This document shows, piece by piece, positions 1 to 5,009 of a DNA stretch of 5,552 nt (position 1 is the stretch's first letter; each line of letters starts with the position of its first letter). The DNA lies in the NCBI GenBank assembly GCA_020048795.1, contig JAIFMA010000163.1:1-5552 (forward strand), read 5' to 3'. The translations under genes were made by a program, and so were the position numbers. The stretch comes from Rhodoferax sp. Its GTDB lineage: Bacteria > Pseudomonadota > Gammaproteobacteria > Burkholderiales > Burkholderiaceae_C. The notes under the pieces were generated by a model that saw only the letters and a list, made by a program, of their open reading frames with translations, was not told the DNA's origin and did not search any database.

Positions 1-273
1 TTCGCCATCAAAACACAGGGGTGCGCTTTGTGGGCTGAGGTCATGGGTGTGCTGACCCAGCGTCAGGCGCACGCCGGTCCCGCTGAGCACGGCAAACCAG
101 CGCTGCACACCCTCAAACCGCGAAAAAGGCCCGTTCTGGGTGATCTCGGCCACCGACATACGCCATACCCAGTGCTCGGCATTCGGCCAGGTGACCAGTT
201 CACGCGTGACGCCGCCGCCATTGCGCCAGGGGCTTGGCTGAACATGGTTCAGGTTAACGATGCTCCAGCTCAT
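1..273 (-). CDS. hutD: HutD/Ves family protein, N-terminal part (cut by left window edge)
   Basis: The minus strand is open from ATG at 273 to the window edge, giving the first 91 residues. The protein starts MSWSIVNL and shows the HutD/Ves hallmarks: PWRNGGGVTRELVTWP (about residues 15-30), then WRMSVAEITQNGPFSRFEG (about 38-56) and a small cupin-like strand region with VLSGTGVRLTLG (about 62-73). HutD is a small cupin-fold protein of histidine-utilisation loci. It is not one of the catabolic enzymes, and from memory it has been proposed in Pseudomonas to limit urocanate build-up. The start is fixed by a 4-base overlap (ATGA) with the hutC stop codon, which implies translational coupling and one transcript. 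The family is usually about 190-200 residues, so roughly half is missing here only because of the window edge. Family call firm; exact role inferred. Confidence 0.88.
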   Translation of the reverse strand, partial: MSWSIVNLNHVQPSPWRNGGGVTRELVTWPNAEHWVWRMSVAEITQNGPFSRFEGVQRWFAVLSGTGVRLTLGQHTHDLSPQSAPLCFDGE

Positions 274-1004
274 AGGGCAAACTTTCCGGTAAAACTGTAG
301 CGGGCGCCGGGGTAAACCAGGCGGGCGATGCTGGCTACATGGGGGCCGCTGATGGTGCAACGGGTCATGACCAGGCAGGCCTCGCGGCGCAGGATGTTCA
401 AGCCGCTGGCCTCTTGTGGGCTGGGCAGACAGGCTTCGATGCGGTAGCTGGCTTCGGTCAGCGGGGCGTGCGCCAGCAGGTAGCGCGTGGGCGTGGTGCG
501 GGTGAAATCGGCGTCGAAATAGTGGGGTGCGGCAGCCGGGTTGACATGGCGGTCTTCCCACTGGATCGGTACGCCGTCCTCAAGGTGCACCAGCACCGAG
601 TGAAACAGCTCAGCACCCGGTGCCAGGCCAAACGCCTGCGCCAGTGCGGCCTCGGCAGCAGTGGTGTGCTGCGTTAGCACGCGGGTGCTGTGCAGATGCC
701 CGCGCTCGGTCACTTCATCGTGAATATCGCGCACCGCCAGCGTGCTGGAGATCCGGTGCAACTGGGCCACCACCGTGCCCGAGCCACGCACCCGCGTCAC
801 CAGGCCTTCTACGGCCAGCTCTTTGACGGCGCGGTTCACCGTCATGCGGCTTACGCCAAACTGCTGTTGCAGCGCCGATTCGCTTGGCACTGCATCACCC
901 GGTCGCCAGGTGCCGCTGGTGATTTGTACTTTCACAAAGGCCTTGACCTGCTCGTAAGCCGGCAGCGGGCCTGCTTGCGTGCCTGAGGTGATTTTTGTGG
1001 TCAT
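270..1004 (-). CDS. hutC: HutC, GntR-family histidine utilisation repressor
   Basis: A complete 244-residue protein, the usual HutC length. Residues about 15-80 form a GntR winged helix-turn-helix: AYEQVKAFV, the GDAVPSESALQQQFGVSR segment, then TVNRAVKELAVEGLV and the wing RVRGSGTVVA. Residues about 98-240 are a UTRA ligand-binding domain with motifs I associate with HutC rather than other GntR proteins: GVPIQWEDRHVNP (144-156) and ARLVYPGARYSFTGKF (227-242). HutC proteins repress hut genes and release DNA when urocanate binds. The ATG at 1004 has no clear Shine-Dalgarno, but the N-terminus length fits the family. hutD follows with an ATGA overlap. A perfect palindrome about 32 bases upstream probably serves for autoregulation. 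Its normal divergent targets, hutU and hutH, are broken here, so it must now control only itself and hutD, or hut genes elsewhere. Confidence 0.93.
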   Translation of the reverse strand: MTTKITSGTQAGPLPAYEQVKAFVKVQITSGTWRPGDAVPSESALQQQFGVSRMTVNRAVKELAVEGLVTRVRGSGTVVAQLHRISSTLAVRDIHDEVTERGHLHSTRVLTQHTTAAEAALAQAFGLAPGAELFHSVLVHLEDGVPIQWEDRHVNPAAAPHYFDADFTRTTPTRYLLAHAPLTEASYRIEACLPSPQEASGLNILRREACLVMTRCTISGPHVASIARLVYPGARYSFTGKFAL

Positions 1005-1035
1005 GGGGTGTGAATCAGGGTTTTCCCGCTATTGT

Positions 1036-1057
1036 ACTAGTTGTATAGACAACTAGT
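1036..1057. promoter_or_regulatory. Probable HutC operator (perfect inverted repeat)
   Basis: Arms ACTAGTTGT (1036-1044) and ACAACTAGT (1049-1057) are exact reverse complements around a 4-base centre ATAG. The core TTGTATAGACAA resembles the TGTATA-type palindromes I recall as HutC sites. It sits in the hutC-hutU divergent intergenic region and overlaps the best hutC promoter candidate, as an autorepressor site would. A shorter overlapping repeat, GTCT (1056-1059) and AGAC (1064-1067), again with 4 bases between, may be a second weak half-site pair. The repeat is seen directly; binding by HutC is inferred. Confidence 0.75.
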
Positions 1058-1069
1058 CTATCCAGACAA
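1042..1069 (-). promoter_or_regulatory. Candidate hutC promoter
   Basis: On the minus strand TTGTCT (1069-1064) and TATACA (1047-1042) are separated by 16 bases, matching 3/6 and 4/6 of the sigma-70 -35 and -10 consensus. Both hexamers lie in or next to the palindrome, so a bound repressor would block RNA polymerase. An alternative -10, TACAAT at 1036-1031, has no good -35. Weak by sequence alone; context raises it. Confidence 0.3.
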
Positions 1070-1105
1070 ACCCGTAATTGACCACCACGATCAACGAGTG
1101 CCCTC

Positions 1106-1606
1106 ATGACCCAGACTTCTCCGACACCCTTTGCCCCACAGTTCCGCCCGACCGATGTGCACACCGCGTGGCAGCACCTTGACCTGCGCCAACTGGCTCA
1201 TCGAGGCAGCCTACCGAATGCTGCAAAACAACCTCGACCCTGAGGTGGCTGAAAACCCGGACGGTTTGACTACCCGGGTTTTGTTCCCGCCTATGTGCGC
1301 CCACTGTTTTGCCGTGGCATCGGGCCGTTTCGCTGGGTCGCGCTGAGTGGCGACCCCGAAGACATTCGCAAGACGGATGCCAGGATGAAAGCGCTCTTTC
1401 CACACCACGCTGGCCTGCACCGCTGGCTCGACATGGCGCAACAGCGCATTGCCATTCAGGGCCTGCCCGCGCGCATTTTCTGGATTGGGCTGGGCCAGCG
1501 GCATCTGGCCGGTCTGGCGTTCAACGATATGGTGAAAAACGGCGAGCTCAAAGGCCCGATCGTGATTGGTCGCGACCATCTTGACAGTGGCTCGGTGGCC
1601 TCACCC
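1106..1606 (+). pseudogene. hutU: Urocanate hydratase remnant (frameshift plus internal deletion)
   Basis: Three pieces of urocanase are readable, in two reading frames. From ATG 1106 the frame gives MTQTSPTPF..., a plausible HutU start, but that frame stops at 1241-1243. The conserved N-terminal part (PRGSTLTCANWLIEAAYRML, then QNNLDPEVAENPD) is in the next frame, about 1164-1262, so a frameshift lies near 1155-1165. At about 1260-1268 the sequence jumps, again out of frame, to the C-terminal region FDYPGFVPAYVRPLFCRGIG (from 1265), which carries the Cys that I recall as Cys410 of the Pseudomonas enzyme. It continues through QGLPARIFWIGLG to VIGRDHLDSGSVASP, where HutU homology ends near 1606. 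Against a ~557-residue family length, about 340 central residues (including the NAD-binding core) and the last ~50 are gone. Urocanase normally converts urocanate to imidazolone propionate; this copy cannot. Confidence 0.9.
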
Positions 1607-1891
1607 ACCTTTGCCGCACGACGCCTGCAGGCCATGATCAGCAACACCGCCCATATTCTGGGCATTGAGCTGCTGGCGGCGGCACAGGGCATTGAGTTTT
1701 TGCGGCCCTTGAAAAGCTCCCACGCGCTGGAGCAGGCACATGCCATGTTGCGCCAACCCATTTCGGCCATCGATCAGGACCGATTTCTGGCACCGGACAT
1801 GGAACACGCCACCCGGTTGGTGCGCAATGGTGCCTTGTCAAGAATTTTTCGCACGCTCGGTGGCTTGCCCAAGCTCTGGGTGGCAATCTGA
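1607..1891 (+). pseudogene. hutH: Histidine ammonia-lyase remnant (C-terminal ~94 codons)
   Basis: Immediately after the HutU fragment, and in the same frame, the translation switches to the C-terminus of HutH: TFAARRLQAMISNTAHILGI then ELLAAAQGIEFLRPL, the SSHALEQAH segment, and DRFLAPDMEHATRLVRNGAL, ending at TGA 1889-1891. HutH (about 510 residues) deaminates histidine to urocanate using an MIO cofactor formed from an Ala-Ser-Gly triad near residue 143. That catalytic region and everything before about residue 415 are missing, so this piece has no activity. The in-frame join leaves an open frame from GTG 1295 to 1891 (198 codons), but it begins in the middle of a HutU domain and no ribosome binding site was found. 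The remnant shows the ancestral order hutU then hutH, divergent from hutC. Confidence 0.9.
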
Positions 1892-1914
1892 GTCGGGGTG
1901 ACCAGGCAGAATTC

Positions 1915-2043
1915 ATGGCAAGCTGGATCGACCGGGAACAGGTACCCAGCCAGCGCCCGGCAAGTGATGAAGTGAGGCACCGGTTCTGGGAGATGTTGGT
2001 CCCCCGGCAGGCCAATTTGTGCCTGTCTTTACCGCACGAATGA
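1915..2043 (+). other. Unrecognised 42-codon open frame after the hut remnant
   Basis: ATG 1915 opens a frame of 42 codons ending TGA 2041-2043, beginning MASWIDREQVPSQRP. The frame is also open upstream into the hutH remnant. No family is recognised, there is no convincing Shine-Dalgarno, and a terminator-like hairpin (2006-2030) lies inside it. It could be a chance frame or a scrap of another gene left by the deletions. Otherwise 1892-2105 holds no gene I can support. Confidence 0.12.
2006..2030 (+). terminator. Weak terminator-like hairpin after hut remnant
   Basis: GGCAGGC (2006-2012) pairs with GCCTGTC (2021-2027) over 7 pairs including one G-U, with an 8-base loop, followed by only three T residues. 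This may be the old terminator of the hutU-hutH transcript, separating it from the thi operon. The short T run keeps confidence low. Confidence 0.3.
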
Positions 2044-2054
2044 TTTAAAAATCA
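2041..2054. repeat. Small AT-rich inverted repeat
   Basis: TGATTT (2041-2046) and AAATCA (2049-2054) are exact reverse complements around AA, in a local AT-rich patch (2040-2066) inside GC-rich DNA, about 50 bases upstream of the candidate thi -10 box. It could be a protein site or simply an A/T-rich upstream element. No function is assigned. Confidence 0.3.
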
Positions 2055-2105
2055 AATGACAACAGGTTGATGACCGGCCGCGCACATCGCCAGCGCTTGC
2101 CACAT

Positions 2106-2111
2106 TACAAT
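2106..2111 (+). promoter_or_regulatory. Candidate -10 box of the thi operon
   Basis: TACAAT matches 5 of 6 bases of the sigma-70 -10 consensus and lies 8 bases before the first pairing base of the TPP aptamer, so transcription would begin about at the aptamer's 5' end. No good -35 hexamer is found 16-18 bases upstream (the sequence there is around CACATC), so position is the main support. Confidence 0.4.
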
Positions 2112-2118
2112 GCGCCTC

Positions 2119-2200
2119 TCACCGGGGGTGTCTGCTGCAAGGCAGGCTGAGAGATACCCCACTCACCTGATCTGGATCATGCCAGCGTAGGGAGCGTGAA
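2119..2200 (+). promoter_or_regulatory. TPP riboswitch aptamer (THI element)
   Basis: The conserved THI-box blocks are all present in order: GGGGGTGTC (2124-2132), CTGAGAGA (2147-2154) followed by TACCCC, and ACCTGATCTGG (2165-2175), ATCATGCCAGCGTAGGGA (2176-2193). Pairings fit the known fold: P1 TCAC (2119-2122) with GTGA (2196-2199); P2 GGGGT (2125-2129) with ACCCC (2156-2160); P3 CTGC (2132-2135) with GCAG (2142-2145); P5 CTGG (2172-2175) with CCAG (2182-2185). The element binds thiamine pyrophosphate in mRNA and reduces expression of thiamine synthesis or transport genes. It stands 75 bases before thiB, the first gene of a thiamine ABC transporter, which agrees with the call. Confidence 0.96.
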
Positions 2201-2235
2201 GCTTTGGGGGTTTGCCGCTTGCCGGTTGGGTCCCG

Positions 2236-2271
2236 AGCCCGCGCTTTTTGGCTGGCGCATTAAAAAGGGCT
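2236..2271 (+). promoter_or_regulatory. Putative riboswitch expression platform: hairpin covering thiB ribosome binding site
   Basis: AGCCC (2236-2240) and TTTTT (2245-2249), with a 4-base bulge GCGC between, pair with AAAAAGGGCT (2262-2271) across a 12-base loop. The 3' arm contains AAGGG (2265-2269), the Shine-Dalgarno of thiB, 5 bases before ATG 2275. Formation would hide the ribosome binding site. No strong rho-independent terminator is seen in the leader, so control is probably at translation. An alternative pairing of GGAGCGTG (2191-2198, the aptamer's 3' side) with CGCGCTTT (2240-2247) would break this hairpin when P1 is not formed. The pairings are seen; the switching is inferred. Confidence 0.55.
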
Positions 2272-2274
2272 GTC

Positions 2275-3297
2275 ATGAACACTCGTCTATTTCTCCTGTC
2301 CACCGCCGCGTTGGTGACCTTGTCTGTATCTGGTCTGGCGCGCGCTGCGGATGAACTGCGCGTCATGGTGCACAGTTCCTTTTCATTGCCCAAGGCGCTG
2401 CTGGCCAAGTTTGAGGCGCAGGCGGGCATCAAACTGGTGGTGATCAAAGGCGGCGATGCTGGTGAAATGCTCAACAAGCTGATTTTGACCAGGGCGAGAC
2501 CCGTGGCTGATGTGGTGTACGGCATTGACAATACCCAGGTCAGCAAGGCGCTTGGCGCTGGCGTGCTTGACGGCGCGGCGCTGGCGCAGCAGGACCCGCC
2601 TGAGCTGCAATTGGGTACCGGGGTGGCTGCCGTGGACTACGGTTTTGTCAACCTCAACTATGACAAGGCCGCCGTGACCAAAACCGGCGTGCCGTTGCCG
2701 AACACCCTGCAAGACCTGACCCAGCCCGCCTACAAGGGCTGGCTGGTGCTGCCCAACCCGGCAACCAGCAGCCCCGGCTACGCCTTTTTGTTGGCCACGA
2801 TTGCTGGGTTGGGAGAGGAGCCTGCCTTTGCATGGTGGGCTCAGATGCGCGCCAACGGCCTGAAGGTGGTCAAGGGCTGGAGCGAGGCCTACTACACCGA
2901 ATTCAGCCGCAACAAGGGCAGCCACCCCCTGGTGGTAAGTTATGCCACCAGCCCGGCGGCCGAGGTGTTTTACAGCAAGGAAAAACTGACCGAGCCACCC
3001 ACTGCCAGCCTGAATCTCAAGGGGGGTGTGTTTCGCCAGATCGAGGGCGTGGCGCTGGTCCGGGGCGGCACACAGCGTGCGGCGGCCTTGAAATTCGTTG
3101 ACTTTTTGCGTTCAGGCCCGGTCCAGGAAGCGCTGCAAACCAGCATGTGGATGTACCCGGTGCAAACCAATACGCCGCGTGCTGAGGTGATGCGCCACGC
3201 CACTGAGCCCGCCAGCGTTGACAGCCTGCCGGCCCAGACCCTGGCTGACAAGGGTGCCGGCTGGGTGGCGCGCTGGACCCAGGTGGTGCTGAAGTGA
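2275..3297 (+). CDS. thiB: ThiB, periplasmic thiamine/TPP-binding protein of ABC transporter
   Basis: This 340-residue protein (E. coli ThiB/TbpA is about 327) starts at ATG 2275 with AAGGG 5 bases upstream. Residues 1-24 are a Sec signal peptide: Arg near the N-terminus, a hydrophobic stretch LFLLSTAALVTLSVSG, and cleavage probably after LARA. Family blocks follow: ADVVYGIDN (78-86), NPATSSPGYAFLL (161-173), KVVKGWSEAYY (197-207), VVSYATSPA (220-228) and MWMYPV (291-296). Trp202, Tyr223 and Trp292 align with aromatic residues I recall as ligand contacts in E. coli TbpA. It would bind thiamine and its phosphates in the periplasm and hand them to ThiP. First gene of the operon, under the TPP riboswitch. 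An in-frame TTG at 2212 would add 21 residues before the signal peptide and is not favoured. Confidence 0.93.
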   Translation: MNTRLFLLSTAALVTLSVSGLARAADELRVMVHSSFSLPKALLAKFEAQAGIKLVVIKGGDAGEMLNKLILTRARPVADVVYGIDNTQVSKALGAGVLDGAALAQQDPPELQLGTGVAAVDYGFVNLNYDKAAVTKTGVPLPNTLQDLTQPAYKGWLVLPNPATSSPGYAFLLATIAGLGEEPAFAWWAQMRANGLKVVKGWSEAYYTEFSRNKGSHPLVVSYATSPAAEVFYSKEKLTEPPTASLNLKGGVFRQIEGVALVRGGTQRAAALKFVDFLRSGPVQEALQTSMWMYPVQTNTPRAEVMRHATEPASVDSLPAQTLADKGAGWVARWTQVVLK

Positions 3298-3345
3298 GTT
3301 CAACCACGGGCTGATACCGCAATGCTGCCCCCCGTTGACCTGAAC
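3298..3345 (+). other. Intergenic hairpin between thiB and thiP
   Basis: The 53-base gap can fold: GTTCA (3298-3302) with TGAAC (3341-3345), and ACGGG (3306-3310) with CCCGT (3331-3335), with an internal loop between. An alternative register pairs TCAA and CGGG with CCCG and TTGA. There is no T run, so it is not a classic terminator. A structure after the binding-protein gene often stabilises that part of the mRNA; here this is only inferred. Confidence 0.35.
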
Positions 3346-3350
3346 TGCCC

Positions 3351-5009
3351 TTGAAGCTGCACGTTTTGCCAACGATCAGGGTGCCAGCCGGTTGGCACGG
3401 CCTGCTGCTGGCCGTGTTGCCGGCCCTGGCGCTGGGTTTGCTGCTGTTGGCCCCGCTGGCACGACTGATGCTGGAAGGGTTTTCGGGCCAACTACAGCCG
3501 GTTGAGGCATCCTCCTGGAGCCGGCCGTGGCAAGACAGCTACTTGCGCTGGCGTGTGTTGTGGTCGCTGGCGCAGGCCGCTATCACCTGTGGGCTGGCGC
3601 TGCTGCTGGGTTTGCCGCTGGCCTGGGTGCTGGCGCGTTTTGAATTTACCGGTCGCCGCCTGGTGCTCAGGCTGCTGATGCTGCCTTTTGTGGTGCCCAC
3701 CCTGGCCGCAGCGCTGGGCGTGCTGGCACTGTGGGGGCCGCACGGGCTGATCAGCGGCTGGCTGGGCATCAACCTGCAAGACACCCCCTGGCTGTTGCTG
3801 TATGGCAACCTGTTCTTCAACCTGTGCCTGGTGGTGCGCGCCGGCGTGGATGCACTGGGGCAGGTCAACGCCCGGCAGGTGGCCGCGGCACGTTCATTGG
3901 GGGCTAGCCCCTGGCGCGCTTTTTGGCGGGTGGAGTGGCCGGCCATTGCGCCCTGGCTGGTAGCCAGCCTGTGCCTGGTGTTCTTGTACTGCTTTGCCGG
4001 TTTTGGACTGGCTCTGGTGTTGGGGGGGCAGCGTTATGCCACGGTGGAAGTCGAGATTTATACGCTGGTGGCGCATGAACTGCAATTGGCCCAGGCCAGC
4101 GTGTTGGCAGTGTGGATGTTGCTGCTGACAGGCGGGGTGGCGCTGGCCTACGCCGCGCTGGAAAAGCGCCTGGCGGCCCCGCTGCGTACGGCACCGGTGG
4201 CGCGCCAACGCCCGCAAGGTGGGGCCCAGTGGCTGGCCCTGGGTGGGGCTCTGGGGGTGTTGTTTGGGGTCTGTGCGCTGCCGATTGTTGCTATCTTTAT
4301 CAAAGCTGCTAGCGCTTTATGGACGGGCGCTGCAGGCATATTTGATGAGGAGGCATGGGCGGCCTTGCAGAACACGCTGCAGTTCTCGGCGCTGGCCCTG
4401 GCTTTGGCGACACTGCTGGGTGTGTTGCACGCCTTGGCGGCGCAGGCTTCGGTGGTCTGGCGGGCAGCGGCGTTTTTGCCCTTTGTGGTATCGCCGGTGA
4501 CGGTGGCGTTTGGCCTGTTGTTGCTGTACCCGGGCCTGACCGCCAGTTTGCCGCTGCTGCTGGCGGCTTATGCGGTGCTGGCGTATCCGTTTGTGGCCAA
4601 GTCGCTGTCGGCCGGGCTGGACGGCTTGCCACCACATCTGGGGCAGGCTGCGCGCACGCTGGGGGCCAGCCCGTGGCGCTGCTTTTGGCGGGTGACCTTG
4701 CCACAACTGCTGCCGGCGCTGCGCCGGGGTATGGCGTTTGCGGTGGCCACTGCCTTGGGTGAGTTTGCCGTGACGCTGTTTTTGGCGCGCCCCGAATGGG
4801 CCACCCTGACCACCCTGATCTACCAGCGCCTGGGCCGCCCGGGGCAGGCCAACCTGGATGCCGCGATGGTGCTGGCCTGTGTGCTGATGGCGCTGGCGCT
4901 GGCGGCTTTTTTGCTGATCGAGTGGCCAGTGCGCGAGCACAGCGAACATCACCTGCAACGCCCGGGATCACACCTGTCCGTCAGCAGCCCCATCACGCCA
5001 CATGCTTGA
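3351..5009 (+). CDS. thiP: ThiP, thiamine ABC transporter permease (fused two-domain)
   Basis: A 552-residue integral membrane protein, about the size of E. coli ThiP (536). It has two homologous permease halves with roughly twelve hydrophobic segments (for example 17-39, 68-95, 108-130, 200-225, 246-270, 292-318, 340-366, 370-396, 458-482, 504-524). Each half carries an EAA-type coupling loop that docks the ATPase: AAARSLGASPWRAFWRVEWP (178-197) and AARTLGASPWRCFWRVTLP (433-451). ThiP forms the inner-membrane channel for thiamine delivered by ThiB. The start is uncertain. TTG 3351 is the farthest upstream and has no good Shine-Dalgarno; TTG 3366 and GTG 3381 also precede the first membrane segment. 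The first in-frame ATG (3468) would delete that segment. The stop overlaps thiQ by 8 bases. Residues about 312-332 are encoded by a repeat-like sequence. Close relatives such as FbpB-type ferric permeases share this layout; the operon settles the substrate. Confidence 0.9.
   Translation: MKLHVLPTIRVPAGWHGLLLAVLPALALGLLLLAPLARLMLEGFSGQLQPVEASSWSRPWQDSYLRWRVLWSLAQAAITCGLALLLGLPLAWVLARFEFTGRRLVLRLLMLPFVVPTLAAALGVLALWGPHGLISGWLGINLQDTPWLLLYGNLFFNLCLVVRAGVDALGQVNARQVAAARSLGASPWRAFWRVEWPAIAPWLVASLCLVFLYCFAGFGLALVLGGQRYATVEVEIYTLVAHELQLAQASVLAVWMLLLTGGVALAYAALEKRLAAPLRTAPVARQRPQGGAQWLALGGALGVLFGVCALPIVAIFIKAASALWTGAAGIFDEEAWAALQNTLQFSALALALATLLGVLHALAAQASVVWRAAAFLPFVVSPVTVAFGLLLLYPGLTASLPLLLAAYAVLAYPFVAKSLSAGLDGLPPHLGQAARTLGASPWRCFWRVTLPQLLPALRRGMAFAVATALGEFAVTLFLARPEWATLTTLIYQRLGRPGQANLDAAMVLACVLMALALAAFLLIEWPVREHSEHHLQRPGSHLSVSSPITPHA
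4286..4345. repeat. Palindromic repeat-like element embedded in thiP
   Basis: CTGC (4306-4309) and AGCGC (4311-4315), separated by a single bulged T, pair perfectly with GCGCTGCAG (4327-4335) around an 11-base loop. The segment GCTGCTAGCGCTT followed by ATGGACGGGCGCT, with AT-rich flanks (TTGCTATCTTTATCAAA before, GCATATTTGATG after), matches from memory a dispersed palindromic repeat frequent in Comamonadaceae genomes. It is more AT-rich than the surrounding thiP and is read in frame as residues about 312-332 (IVAIFIKAASALWTGAAGIF). The hairpin is seen directly; the repeat identity is recollection and needs a genome search. Confidence 0.5.

Noticed and set aside
1078..1106. TTGACC at 1078-1083 as a -35 box for hutU
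   Set aside because: No -10-like hexamer lies 16-18 bases downstream before the ATG at 1106.
1131..1346. 71-codon plus-strand open frame as a separate small gene
   Set aside because: Its middle part is the urocanase N-terminal region; after about 1262 it reads the next HutU segment out of frame. It is part of the pseudogene.
1295..1891. 198-codon frame as a novel two-domain enzyme
   Set aside because: It starts inside a HutU domain, lacks the NAD-binding core and the HutH catalytic triad, and is best explained by two deletions.
1638..2015. 125-codon minus-strand frame across the hutH remnant
   Set aside because: It is antisense to recognisable HutH sequence, has no family resemblance and no ribosome binding site.
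2212..2274. Upstream TTG start extending thiB by 21 residues
   Set aside because: It would place a non-signal sequence before a clear signal peptide and would lie inside the riboswitch leader; ATG 2275 has a proper Shine-Dalgarno.
3882..4703. Near-identical DNA at 3882-3941 and 4644-4703 as a recent duplication
   Set aside because: These are the two EAA coupling loops of the fused permease halves; the similarity is expected from an ancient, family-wide duplication and protein constraint.
4309..4971. Long minus-strand frames (220 and 213 codons) opposite thiP
   Set aside because: High-GC coding DNA commonly leaves the opposite strand open. The translations are Pro/Arg/Gln-rich with no domain, while thiP on the plus strand has clear permease motifs.
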